In this document: piece by piece, positions 7,040 to 14,719 of the stretch
Numbering within the stretch: the first letter of the stretch is position 1
Layout: every line of letters begins with the position of its first letter
IMG/VR virus record: IMGVR_UViG_3300045950_000315
Span: 1-39,582 of that record
DNA from: a virus
Reading direction: 5' to 3' (one strand)
Length of the DNA stretch: 39,582 bases
The notes under the pieces: model-generated
Told to the model about the DNA's origin: nothing
The model's input: the letters and a program-made list of their open reading frames with translations, nothing else
Databases searched by the model: none
Position numbers and translations under genes: made by a program

Positions 7040-7261
7040 ATGACCAAGCGCCGCGACAACACCAAGGCCCTCGACGCCTTCATCGCCAAGAAGGCCGAGA
7101 TCGACGCCATGCTCGTCCGTCTGCGGGACTTGAGCGACGACCATTTCGACGTCAGCCCGGACGAGGTCAATTGGGGCCACGTCGGGACGCTTGGCCACTA
7201 CGCCGAATTGCTCAAGCGGATCACCGACAGCGCCTTCAAGGAGGGCGAGCACGCCGAATAG
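7040..7261 (+). CDS. Small conserved phage protein, unknown function
   Basis: 73 residues from ATG 7040, with GGAG at 7028-7031 as ribosome site. The frame is open further upstream to 6983, but those residues (MAPGARSVF...) look non-coding. The protein begins MTKRRDNTKALDAFIAKKAE, has a helical N-terminal half, then the motif NWGHVGTLGHYAELLKRITD. It is soluble, with no cysteine. Such proteins recur next to DUF3489 proteins in alphaproteobacterial genomes and prophages. No function is known to me. Confidence 0.65.
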   Translation: MTKRRDNTKALDAFIAKKAEIDAMLVRLRDLSDDHFDVSPDEVNWGHVGTLGHYAELLKRITDSAFKEGEHAE

Positions 7262-7280
7262 CCAGACATTGCTCCGCTCG

Positions 7281-7307
7281 GCCCCGCTCGGGTCCGCCCG
7301 GCGGGGC
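7281..7307 (+). terminator. GC-rich hairpin after the 7040-7261 gene
   Basis: GCCCCGC (7281-7287) pairs with GCGGGGC (7301-7307), and inside it CGGG pairs with CCCG. A second small hairpin, GCGCGG/CCGCGC, lies at 7322-7339. No T-run follows, so it may be an attenuating or RNA-protecting structure rather than a true terminator. Confidence 0.35.
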
Positions 7308-7362
7308 TTCGGGTGGTAGGGGCGCGGGATCGTCCGCGCTCCTTGACCCGAAGGAGACTTCC

Positions 7363-7860
7363 ATGACGAACAAGCTCACCGCCACCCAGCAGTCGCTTCT
7401 GAAGACCGCCGCCGGCTGCGAGGACCGCGCCATCCGCTGGCCCTCGAATCTCCGGGGCGGCGCCCGAACGAAGATCATCGCCTCCCTCGTCGACACCGGT
7501 CTCGCCCGCAATCGAAGCGGCAGTCTGGTCGTCACGGACGATGGCATGCGCGCCGTCGGCGTCGAGCCCGCGTCCGCCCCCAAGGCCAAGCGCACCGGCC
7601 GAGCCAAGGCCGGATCGAGGCAGGGCGACGCCAAGGCTCCGCGCGCGACCCGCGCCGACAGCAAGCAGGCGCGGCTGATCGAGATGCTGAAGCGCAAGGA
7701 GGGCGCCAGCATCGACGAGATCGTCAAGGCCTTCGGCTGGCAACCCCACACGGTGCGCGGGGCCATTGCCGGGGCGCTCAAGAAGAAGCTCGGCCTCGAG
7801 GTGACCTCGGAAAAGGTCGAGGGACGCGGTCGGGTTTACGCCATCCGGGCGGAGGGCTGA
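7363..7860 (+). CDS. DUF3489 domain protein
   Basis: 165 residues from ATG 7363, with AAGGAG about 7 bases upstream. The N-terminal part (1-70) looks like a small winged-helix fold (TATQQSLLKTAAGCEDRAIRW... SLVVTDDGMRAVG). A basic, Ala/Lys-rich linker (70-105) follows, then the DUF3489 region (SKQARLIEMLKRKEGASIDEIVKAFGWQPHTVRGAIAGALKKKLGLEV). That region reads as a helix-turn-helix, so DNA binding is likely. Its role in the phage is unknown; a regulator of late genes is one possibility. Three bases separate it from the next gene. Confidence 0.8.
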   Translation: MTNKLTATQQSLLKTAAGCEDRAIRWPSNLRGGARTKIIASLVDTGLARNRSGSLVVTDDGMRAVGVEPASAPKAKRTGRAKAGSRQGDAKAPRATRADSKQARLIEMLKRKEGASIDEIVKAFGWQPHTVRGAIAGALKKKLGLEVTSEKVEGRGRVYAIRAEG

Positions 7861-7863
7861 GCC

Positions 7864-8190
7864 ATGGCGAGGAAGCCCGAATACACCGTACACCTCGTCG
7901 AAAGCCCGGCAGGACAGGCGGCCCTTGCGGCCCACGGCCTCACCACCAGCGACCTCGCCCGCGCCGTCGTCGAGTTCCAGAAACGAGAGCGAGTCCGTGT
8001 CGGCACCCTGATCGGCGTCAACCAGGACGGCTTCTTCGGCTCGACCCGCGAGGGCTGGCGGCCGGACCAGCCGGATGCTTTCGCCGAGCCGCTTCTCAAC
8101 ATTCCCTGGGTCCAGATCCTGGAACTCCTCGATCGGGTGCCGGACGGCACCACGGGGGAGTTCCTGGAATCGGGCGGCAATCGGCATTGA
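7864..8190 (+). CDS. Hypothetical phage protein
   Basis: 108 residues, MARKPEYTVHLVESPAGQAA and onward. The start lies three bases after the DUF3489 stop. It has a short N-terminal strand/helix region, a RERVRVGTLIGVNQDGFFG segment, and a C-terminal helix ending in GGNRH. There is no signal peptide, membrane segment or recognised motif. Codon bias and tight spacing support it as a real gene in an operon with its neighbours. I do not recognise the family. Confidence 0.6.
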   Translation: MARKPEYTVHLVESPAGQAALAAHGLTTSDLARAVVEFQKRERVRVGTLIGVNQDGFFGSTREGWRPDQPDAFAEPLLNIPWVQILELLDRVPDGTTGEFLESGGNRH

Positions 8191-8199
8191 GAGGCAACC

Positions 8200-8436
8200 A
8201 TGAAGGATATCCAATCCGCCCTCGTGGGCCGCCGCATCGTCGAAGTGCGCGCGATGAGCATGCGCGAGCTCGAGGCCGAGGGATGGCCGCCCGACGAGAC
8301 CGTGCCGGTCCTCGTCCTCGACAACGGCGCCATCCTTTTCCCGTCCCGCGACGAGGAGGGAAACGGCCCGGGCGCGCTGTTCGGCGCGACGGCGCGCAAG
8401 CAGGGATTCCGCGTCCTCGCGCCGGAGCGCGCCTGA
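8200..8436 (+). CDS. Small conserved phage protein, unknown function
   Basis: 78 residues, MKDIQSALVGRRIVEVRAMS and onward, with a beta-rich pattern (VPVLVLDNGAILFPSRDEEGNGPGALFG). This resembles a family of short phage proteins found beside terminase genes. Upstream GAGAGG serves as a plausible ribosome site. It is the last of the small-gene cluster, and a strong stem-loop at 8470-8497 follows. No function is known to me. Confidence 0.65.
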   Translation: MKDIQSALVGRRIVEVRAMSMRELEAEGWPPDETVPVLVLDNGAILFPSRDEEGNGPGALFGATARKQGFRVLAPERA

Positions 8437-8469
8437 CACGCGGCTTCCGCCGCCGACCGGCCGAACGGG

Positions 8470-8497
8470 TGCCGCCGGGACCAGCGTCCCGGCGGCA
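8470..8497 (+). terminator. Strong 12-bp hairpin before the packaging genes
   Basis: TGCCGCCGGGAC (8470-8481) pairs perfectly with GTCCCGGCGGCA (8486-8497) around the 4-base loop CAGC, and TTCGTTTCG follows. This is the strongest small hairpin seen in the phage part. The T-run is interrupted, so termination may be partial. It separates the small-gene cluster from the terminase operon. Confidence 0.6.
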
Positions 8498-8538
8498 TTC
8501 GTTTCGGCGCGGCGCTTTCGTTCTTCCGGAGACTCCAG

Positions 8539-9114
8539 TTGGGACTGTCGATCCGCGCCTACGCCCGCCATCGCGGCGTGAGCCACGTCGCCGTGCAGAA
8601 GGCGATCAAGGCGGGCCGCATCCCGGTGGAGCCTGACGGCACCGTCGATCCGGCGAAGGCGGACGCCGCCTGGAAGCGCGCGACCGACCCCGGCCGAACC
8701 CGGAAGTCCGAGACCACGAAGGCCGCTGCCGGACCGGCCTCAGGTCCGCGCGTCAAGCCGGTGAGCGAAGCGGCGCTGGGTTCGGTGCGCGAGACCCTCA
8801 AGGAGCAGGGCCTGCCGGCGGGCAAGATCAGCTTCGTCGAGGCCCGCACGGCGCACGAGATTGCCAAGGCGCACCTCGCCCGCCTGCGTCTCCAGCGCAT
8901 GAAGGGCGAGCTGGTCGACCGCGCCCGGGCGACGGCGCTCGTCTTCCGTCTCGCGCGCGAGGAGCGCGACGCCTGGGCCAACTGGCCGGTCCGTGTCGCG
9001 GCCCTGATGGCCGCCGCCCTCGGGGTCGACCCGCACACCCTGCAGACGGCGCTGGAAGCGCAGGTGCGCGCCCATCTCGCCGATCTGGCCGAGGTCCGGC
9101 CGGAGTTCCGGTGA
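8539..9114 (+). CDS. Terminase small subunit-like protein
   Basis: 191 residues starting from TTG 8539, chosen because GGAG sits 8-11 bases upstream and the protein begins with a helix-turn-helix (LSIRAYARHRGVSHVAVQKAI). This N-terminal winged-helix resembles lambda Nu1, which recognises the packaging site. A Lys/Ala/Gly linker follows (50-75), then a helical C-terminal region (100-191) that probably assembles the subunit and contacts the large subunit. It lies directly upstream of the large subunit, as in lambda. About 125 bases separate the two genes; they hold TGTCGA/TCGACA elements with no further support. Confidence 0.75.
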   Translation: MGLSIRAYARHRGVSHVAVQKAIKAGRIPVEPDGTVDPAKADAAWKRATDPGRTRKSETTKAAAGPASGPRVKPVSEAALGSVRETLKEQGLPAGKISFVEARTAHEIAKAHLARLRLQRMKGELVDRARATALVFRLAREERDAWANWPVRVAALMAAALGVDPHTLQTALEAQVRAHLADLAEVRPEFR

Positions 9115-9239
9115 AGGCCGCGGGCCGCTGCCGCGATGTGTCGACGCCATCGACCGATGGCCGGGACATGTCGATGAAACCGCAAACTTCGACATATGGC
9201 CCAGGACCGGGCCGTAGCCTCCAGCCCCGTTGACCGATC

Positions 9240-11195
9240 TTGGAACAGCTCCTCGCCTTCGAAGGAGCGGACGACCTCGTCCGCTCCTGGCGGGACGGGC
9301 TCATGCCCGATCCCACGCTCGCCGTCTCCGGGTGGGCCGACCGCCACCGGGTGCTCTCCCCGCGCGGTTCCGCCGAGCCCGGCCGCTACCGCACCTCGCG
9401 CACCCCCTACATGCGCGAGATCATGGACGCGCTCTCGCCGGCGCATCCGGCCCACCGGATCGTGGTGATGAAGGCCGCGCAGGTCGGATTCACCGAGGCC
9501 GGCAACAACTGGATCGGCTACGTCATCCATCACGCGCCGGGGCCGATGCTCGCCGTCCAGCCGACGGTCGAGCTTGCCAAGCGCTTCTCGCGGCAGCGCA
9601 TCGATCCGCTGATCGCCGAGAGTCCCTCCTTGCGCGAGCGGGTCAGGCCGGCGCGCTCGCGCGATGCCGGCAACACGATGCTCTCCAAGGAGTTCCCGGC
9701 CGGCATCCTGGTCATCACCGGCGCCAACAGCGCGGTCGGCCTGCGCTCGATGCCGGCGCGGTATCTGTTTCTCGACGAGGTCGACGCTTATCCGCCCTCG
9801 GCCGACGAGGAGGGCGACCCGGTGGCGCTCGCCGAGGCCCGCACCCGCACCTTCTCCTGGCGCGCGAAGGTGTTCCTCGGCTCGACGCCGACCATCCACG
9901 GCGTCTCGCGCATCGAGCGCGAGTACGGGGCGTCCGACCGCCGCCGCTACTTCGTGCCGTGCCCTTCCTGCGGGCACATGCAGTGGCTCCGGTTCGAGCG
10001 CCTGCGCTGGGACAAGGGCAAGCCCGAGACCGCGCACTATGTCTGCGAGGTCTGCGAGGGCCGGATCGAGGAGCACCACAAGACCGCCATGCTGGAGGCG
10101 GGCGAGTGGCGGGCAACGGCGGAGGCGCAGGATGCCGGCACCATCGGCTTCCATCTCTCCGCGCTCTATTCGCCGATCGGCTGGATGAGCTGGGTGGAGA
10201 TCGCGCGCATGAGCGAGCAGGCGGCGACCGACGAGGCGCGGCGCAGTTTCAAGAACGGCGTGCTGGGCGAGACCTGGGTCGAGACCGGCGAGGCGCCCGA
10301 CTGGCAGCGCATCTATGAGCGCCGCGAGGCGTGGCCGAACGGCACGGTGCCGGCCGGCGCGCTCTTCCTCACCGCCGGCGCCGACGTCCAGAAGGACCGC
10401 ATCGAGGTCGATGTCTGGGCGTGGGGCCGTGGCCTGGAAAGCTGGCTGATCGATCACATCGTCATCGAGGGCGGCCCCGAGAAGGCCGAGACCTGGGCCG
10501 AGCTGGACAAGCTGCTCGGCCGCACCTGGGTGCACGCCGGCGGGACGGCCATGAGCATCGCCCGCCTCGCCATCGACACCGGCTACGAGACTCCCGCCGT
10601 GTACGCATGGGCGCGCAAGGCCGGGTTCGGCCAGGTGGCGCCGGTCAAGGGCGTCGAGGGCTTCAACCGCTCGGCGCCGGTCTCGGGCCCGACCTACGTG
10701 GACTCGACCGAAGGCGGCAAGAAGGTCCGGCGTGGCGCCCGGCTCTGGACCGTCGCCGTCTCCACCTTCAAGTCGGAGACCTACCGATACCTGCGGCTCG
10801 ACCGCCCGACCGACGAGGAGCAGGCGGAGGGCGCGCGCTTCCCGGCCGGGACGGTGCATCTGCCGTCGTGGACCGATGCCGAGTGGGTGAAGCAGCTGGT
10901 CGCCGAGCAGCTGGTCACGGTGACGACCCGGCGCGGCTTCGCTCGGCTCGAATGGCAGAAGCTGCGCGAGCGCAACGAGGCGCTGGACTGCCGTACTTAC
11001 GCCCGCGCCGCCGCCTGGATTCTCGGCGCCGACCGCTGGGCGGAGGCCAAGTGGCGCGACCTGGAAAGCCAGGTAGGTGTCGCCGCCGTCGATTCCGAGA
11101 GCGCAAGCGATACCGACGCGGCCCCCAGCGCCGGCCTCGTGCGCCGCCCGATCCGCAGGGGCCGCAAGGTGTTCCGCTCCTCCTACATGTCGTAA
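9240..11195 (+). CDS. Terminase large subunit, lambda GpA family
   Basis: 651 residues, the usual GpA length. An ATPase domain is at the N-terminus: Walker A-like KAAQVGFT (78-85), Walker B YLFLDEVDAY (175-184), and the coupling-type segment FLGSTPT soon after. A zinc-binding pair CPSC ... CEVC at about 240-270 follows. The C-terminal nuclease part contains GADVQKDRIEVDVWAWG, with the acids expected of the RNase H-like fold. It cuts the concatemer and drives DNA into the prohead. The start is TTG 9240, as the conserved WADRHRVLS region needs about 30 residues ahead of it; ATG 9303 is an alternative. Confidence 0.95.
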   Translation: MEQLLAFEGADDLVRSWRDGLMPDPTLAVSGWADRHRVLSPRGSAEPGRYRTSRTPYMREIMDALSPAHPAHRIVVMKAAQVGFTEAGNNWIGYVIHHAPGPMLAVQPTVELAKRFSRQRIDPLIAESPSLRERVRPARSRDAGNTMLSKEFPAGILVITGANSAVGLRSMPARYLFLDEVDAYPPSADEEGDPVALAEARTRTFSWRAKVFLGSTPTIHGVSRIEREYGASDRRRYFVPCPSCGHMQWLRFERLRWDKGKPETAHYVCEVCEGRIEEHHKTAMLEAGEWRATAEAQDAGTIGFHLSALYSPIGWMSWVEIARMSEQAATDEARRSFKNGVLGETWVETGEAPDWQRIYERREAWPNGTVPAGALFLTAGADVQKDRIEVDVWAWGRGLESWLIDHIVIEGGPEKAETWAELDKLLGRTWVHAGGTAMSIARLAIDTGYETPAVYAWARKAGFGQVAPVKGVEGFNRSAPVSGPTYVDSTEGGKKVRRGARLWTVAVSTFKSETYRYLRLDRPTDEEQAEGARFPAGTVHLPSWTDAEWVKQLVAEQLVTVTTRRGFARLEWQKLRERNEALDCRTYARAAAWILGADRWAEAKWRDLESQVGVAAVDSESASDTDAAPSAGLVRRPIRRGRKVFRSSYMS

Positions 11196-11201
11196 CCGCC
11201 C

Positions 11202-11411
11202 ATGACCCTCGACGAACTCAAGGCCGAACGCGAGCGGGTGCTGGCGCGGCGCAACTCCCTCGTCAGCCGCGTCTCGGTCGGCGACCGCAGCGTCCAGTAC
11301 GACCTAGCCCAGGCCGACAAGGTGCTGGCCGACCTGGAGCGGCGCATCGCCCAGCTGGAGAAGAGGGGGCCGCGCCGCCGGATTCTCGTCTACGCCGACA
11401 AAGGACTCTGA
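11202..11411 (+). CDS. Head-tail joining protein gpW
   Basis: 69 residues, almost the same length as lambda gpW (68), and between terminase and portal as in lambda. The pattern TLDELKAERERVLARRNSLVSRVSVGDRSVQYD...LERRIAQLE matches the gpW fold of two helices around a small hairpin. In lambda it caps the packaged head and is needed before FII can bind. The start is six bases after the terminase stop. Confidence 0.85.
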   Translation: MTLDELKAERERVLARRNSLVSRVSVGDRSVQYDLAQADKVLADLERRIAQLEKRGPRRRILVYADKGL

Positions 11412-11413
11412 TC

Positions 11414-12904
11414 GTGCTCGCATCGTTCCGCCGCCGCATCGGCGCCTTCATCGGCGGCTTCGAGGCGGGGATGGGCAACCGCCGGCTGAAGGCCTTCCAG
11501 CCCTCGCGCGCCCATCTCAACACGCTGATCGCCGCCGCCGGTCCGGACATCACGGCGCGCGCCCGTCACCTGATCCGCAACAACGGCTACGCGGCGAACG
11601 CCATCGAGAGCTGGGCCGGCAACGTGGTCGGCGCCGGCATCAAGCCGTCGTCGCTGATCGGCGATGCGGAACTGAAAGCGCGCGTGCAGACGCTGTGGCT
11701 GGCCTGGACCGACGAGTCCGACGCCGAGGGCTTCACCGATTTCTACGGCCTGCAGCGCCGGGCGGTCCGCGAGGTCTTCATCGCGGGCGAGGTGTTCTTC
11801 CGCTTCCGGCCGCGCCGCCCCGGGGATGGCCTGGCGGTGCCGCTGCAGCTGCAGATGATCCCCTCCGAGATGCTGCCGCTGTCGCGGACCGAGACGCTTC
11901 CCAACGGCAACGTCATCCGCCAGGGCATCGAGTTCGACCGCATCGGCCGGCGGGTCGCGTACCACTTTCTGCGCCGTCATCCCGGCGATGTCACCGATCC
12001 CGGCCTGGTTGGCGAGACGGTGCGCATCCCCGCCCCCGAAATCGTGCACGTCATCGATCCGGTGGACGCCGGACAGCTGCGCGGCGTGTCCCGCTTCGCG
12101 CCGGCCATCGTCAAGCTGTTCCTCCTGGACCAGTACGACGACGCCGAGCTCGACCGCAAGAAGGTGGCGGCGATGTACGCCCTCTTCGTCACCACCCCGG
12201 CGCCGGGCGAGCCCTTCGATCTCGCCGAGGAGACGGAGCCGGATGGCGAGCGGACCATGGACGTGCAACCCGGGCAGGTGGTCATGCTGGAGCCGGGCGA
12301 GGAAATCCAGACCTCGGCGCCCGCCGATGTCGGCGGTTCCTACGAGCCGTTCCAGTACCGCACTCTGCTGCAGGTCTCCGCCGCCCTCGGCGTGCCCTAC
12401 GCCTATCTCTCGAACGACATGCTGAAGGCCAACTATTCGAACTCGCGCCTGGCGCTGCTCGAGTTCCGCCGCCGGGTCGAGGCCTGGCAGCACTCGGTGC
12501 TGGTTTTCCAGCTCTGCCGCGCCGTCTGGCGGCGCTGGATGGATGCGGCCGTGCTCTCGGGCGCGCTCGACATTCCGGAGTACGACCGGCGCCGGGCCGA
12601 GTATCTCGCCTGCTCGTGGCTGCCGCCGCGCTGGGAGTGGGTCGATCCCCTGAAGGACGCGCGCGCCGAAATCGAACAGATCGATGCCGGCCTCAAGAGT
12701 CGGACCCAGGCCATCGCCGAGCGCGGCTTCGACGCCGAGCAGGTGGATGCCGAGATCGCCGCCGACAAGGCGCGGGAACGGTCGCTCGGACTCGTCTTCG
12801 GCAAGGTTGAGCCGCCGTCCAGCGATCCATCGCAGGAAGGGATCGAGGATTCCGGCGAACCGCCTCCTTCGTCCTCTGAGCAGTCATCCGGTATCCGATC
12901 ATGA
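11414..12904 (+). CDS. Portal protein, lambda gpB family
   Basis: 496 residues from GTG 11414, two bases after the gpW stop. Features of the lambda portal family: an N-terminal ARARHLIRNNGYAANAIESW segment, the DESDAEGFTDFYGLQRRAVREVFIAGEVF region, PAPEIVHVIDP, and the C-terminal pattern ALGVPYAYLSNDMLKANYSNSRLALLEFRR. The last 40 residues are Ser/Pro/Glu-rich and probably flexible. The dodecameric portal is the entry point for DNA. It overlaps the protease gene by ATGA at 12901-12904. Confidence 0.95.
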   Translation: MLASFRRRIGAFIGGFEAGMGNRRLKAFQPSRAHLNTLIAAAGPDITARARHLIRNNGYAANAIESWAGNVVGAGIKPSSLIGDAELKARVQTLWLAWTDESDAEGFTDFYGLQRRAVREVFIAGEVFFRFRPRRPGDGLAVPLQLQMIPSEMLPLSRTETLPNGNVIRQGIEFDRIGRRVAYHFLRRHPGDVTDPGLVGETVRIPAPEIVHVIDPVDAGQLRGVSRFAPAIVKLFLLDQYDDAELDRKKVAAMYALFVTTPAPGEPFDLAEETEPDGERTMDVQPGQVVMLEPGEEIQTSAPADVGGSYEPFQYRTLLQVSAALGVPYAYLSNDMLKANYSNSRLALLEFRRRVEAWQHSVLVFQLCRAVWRRWMDAAVLSGALDIPEYDRRRAEYLACSWLPPRWEWVDPLKDARAEIEQIDAGLKSRTQAIAERGFDAEQVDAEIAADKARERSLGLVFGKVEPPSSDPSQEGIEDSGEPPPSSSEQSSGIRS

Positions 12905-14178
12905 CCGATCTCCCTCACGTCGCGTCCCGGCTGTTCGGGACGCCCTTGATGATCGCGCGGCCCAAGCTCGATGCGATCCTGGGCGTGCTCGGGCCGCGCC
13001 TAGCCGGTCACGCCCTGGAGCCCATGGACATCGGCACCGCCCCCACTCGGACGCCGGAGATCATGCCCGAGGGCATCGCCATCGTGCCAGTCACCGGCAC
13101 GCTGGTGAGCCGCTCGGGCTATCTCTCGGCGGCGAGCGGGCTCACGTCCTATGGCGATATCGGCGACGCCGTCGAGGCCGCCGCGCTCGATCCGCGCGTG
13201 CGGGCCATCGTGCTCGACATCGATTCTCCCGGCGGCGAGGTGGGCGGGCTGTTCGATCTGGTCGAGCGGATCGAGGCGCTGCGCAAGGAGAGCGGCAAGC
13301 CGGTCTGGGCAGTCGCCGGCGAGGCGGCGCTCTCGGCGGCCTACGCCATCGCCACGGCCGCCGATTGCATCTACGTCACCCAGACAGGCGAGGCCGGGTC
13401 CATCGGCGTCGTCGCCGTGCATGTGGACGAGAGCGGCGCGGACCGCATGGCGGGACTGTCCTGGACCTTCGTTCACGCGGGCGAGCGCAAGATCGACGGC
13501 AATCCCCACGAGCCGCTCAATCCCCGCGCCCGTGCCGACGTCCAGGCCGACGTGGACCGGCTCTACGACCGCTTCGTGGCGCTCGTCGCCCGCAACCGCA
13601 GACTTCCGCCCGAGTCCGTCCGCGCCACCGAGGCCGCCGTCCATCGCGGCGAACTGGCGGTGAAGGCCGGACTCGCCGACCGGGTCGGCACGCTCCGCCA
13701 GGCCCTCGCCGACCTCGACATCACCCTTGCCCCCAAATCCGTACCGCGCGGCAAGACCGCGCGTCCCACCGAAAGCCGAAAGGAGGCTTCCATGCAGACC
13801 GCCGATTCCATTTCCGAAGAACCCGTGTCTCCCGCGCCCGACCTGTCCGCCGAAGCTCGAAGAGCGAAGGCGGATGCCGCGCCCGTCCAGGGACCTGCCG
13901 TCAATGTCCCCGACGTGATGCAGGTCGAACAGCGGCTGCGCGGCGAATACGCGGAACTGGCCGCCGTCGCCGCCCAGGCCGCGCGCTTGGGGCTAAAGGT
14001 CGATGCCGCCGAGGCCATGGCCAAGGGCGTGCGGGCCGACGCGCTTCGACGCTCGGTGCTCGACGAACTGGCCGCCCGGTCGGACGCCGCCGACATCGTC
14101 GCCACCGCGCCGGCCGCCGCACGGCTTGCCGAAAGCCCCATCGTCAAGCGCGCCAAGGAAGCCGCATCCCGCACCTGA
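12901..14178 (+). CDS. S49-family capsid maturation protease with C-terminal scaffold domain
   Basis: 425 residues. The protease domain (about 55-290) has the S49/SppA pattern: IDSPGGEVGG (108-117), the nucleophile Ser145 in EAALSAAYAIA, TGEAGSIGVVAVHVD (162-176), and Lys197 in HAGERKIDGNP as general base. This is the Ser-Lys dyad of the lambda gpC type. The region after about 300 is charged, Ala-rich and helical, like a scaffold. An internal start at codon 298 with its own strong ribosome site can produce that part alone. The protein cleaves scaffold and head proteins during prohead maturation. Confidence 0.93.
   Translation: MTDLPHVASRLFGTPLMIARPKLDAILGVLGPRLAGHALEPMDIGTAPTRTPEIMPEGIAIVPVTGTLVSRSGYLSAASGLTSYGDIGDAVEAAALDPRVRAIVLDIDSPGGEVGGLFDLVERIEALRKESGKPVWAVAGEAALSAAYAIATAADCIYVTQTGEAGSIGVVAVHVDESGADRMAGLSWTFVHAGERKIDGNPHEPLNPRARADVQADVDRLYDRFVALVARNRRLPPESVRATEAAVHRGELAVKAGLADRVGTLRQALADLDITLAPKSVPRGKTARPTESRKEASMQTADSISEEPVSPAPDLSAEARRAKADAAPVQGPAVNVPDVMQVEQRLRGEYAELAAVAAQAARLGLKVDAAEAMAKGVRADALRRSVLDELAARSDAADIVATAPAAARLAESPIVKRAKEAASRT
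13792..14178 (+). CDS. Nested in-frame scaffold protein (Nu3-like)
   Basis: Inside the protease gene, in the same frame, the perfect Shine-Dalgarno AAAGGAGG (13779-13786) stands five bases before ATG 13792. Translation there gives a 128-residue protein (MQTADSISEEPVSPAPD...), acidic at first and then helical and basic at the C-terminus (PIVKRAKEAASRT), a layout typical of scaffolds. Lambda makes its scaffold Nu3 in the same way, from within gene C. Expression here is inferred from the ribosome site and the lambda parallel. Confidence 0.75.
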   Translation: MQTADSISEEPVSPAPDLSAEARRAKADAAPVQGPAVNVPDVMQVEQRLRGEYAELAAVAAQAARLGLKVDAAEAMAKGVRADALRRSVLDELAARSDAADIVATAPAAARLAESPIVKRAKEAASRT

Positions 14179-14203
14179 TCCGTCCTGACCAAGGAGAAAC
14201 CCC

Positions 14204-14593
14204 ATGCCCGTCCTCGTCGCTCCGCCCACCCTGGGCGATCTCTTGAAGTACGAACTGAACGCCGGCTACTGCCGCGAGACCGTCATCCTCAAGGGCGGCA
14301 CCAGCTACCCGCTGGGCGCCGTGCTCGGAAAGATCGCGGCGACGGCCAAGTACCGCCTCTCGCCGGCCGCCGCCGTCGCCGGCGACGAGGGCGCGGAGAC
14401 CGCCGTCGCGGTGCTGACCCAGGCAGTCGACGCCAGCGCCGGCGACGCCATCGGCGTCGCGGTGGCGCGCGGCCCCGTCATCGTCTCCGATGCCGCGCTC
14501 GCCTTCGACGCCTCCGTCGACCAGGCGGCCGAGAAGGACGCCAAGAAGACGCAGCTCGGCCAGGCCGGACTCGTCGTCCGCGCCGCCGCGTAA
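14204..14593 (+). CDS. Head decoration protein, lambda gpD family
   Basis: 129 residues from ATG 14204 with AAGGAG 7 bases upstream. The family pattern is visible: LGDLLKYELNAGYCRETVILKGGTSYPLGAVLGKI, then AVLTQAVDASAGDA and ARGPVIVSDAALAFD, the beta-rich HDPD fold. Trimers of such proteins clamp the expanded capsid. It lies between scaffold/protease and major capsid, as in lambda. Confidence 0.9.
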   Translation: MPVLVAPPTLGDLLKYELNAGYCRETVILKGGTSYPLGAVLGKIAATAKYRLSPAAAVAGDEGAETAVAVLTQAVDASAGDAIGVAVARGPVIVSDAALAFDASVDQAAEKDAKKTQLGQAGLVVRAAA

Positions 14594-14598
14594 TCGTT

Positions 14599-14693
14599 CG
14601 GCGGCTTAGGGCCGCCGGACGTCCCGACCTCTCCTCGCATCCGCGCCCTGCCCGACCGGAGCCGATCCCGGCTCCGCGTGGACGCGCGCGTCC
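14599..14693 (+). terminator. Three successive hairpins between decoration and capsid genes
   Basis: CGGCGGC/GCCGCCG (14599-14605 and 14611-14617), CGGAGCCG/CGGCTCCG (14657-14664 and 14669-14676) and the perfect palindrome GGACGCGCGCGTCC (14680-14693) occur in 95 bases. None has a T-run. Their position just before the most highly expressed gene suggests mRNA stabilisation or processing rather than full termination. Confidence 0.4.
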
Positions 14694-14719
14694 ATTCCAG
14701 TCCTTGGGAGATCCCGACC

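Noticed and set aside
9115-9239. Possible cos/pac site between the terminase genes
   Set aside because: Only short TGTCGA/TCGACA elements and a partial palindrome are seen; nothing distinguishes a packaging site.
8559-10859. Very long minus-strand open frame (766 codons) opposite the terminase genes
   Set aside because: Low-complexity Arg/Ala/Gly/Pro/His composition; it is the antisense shadow of GC3-rich terminase codons.
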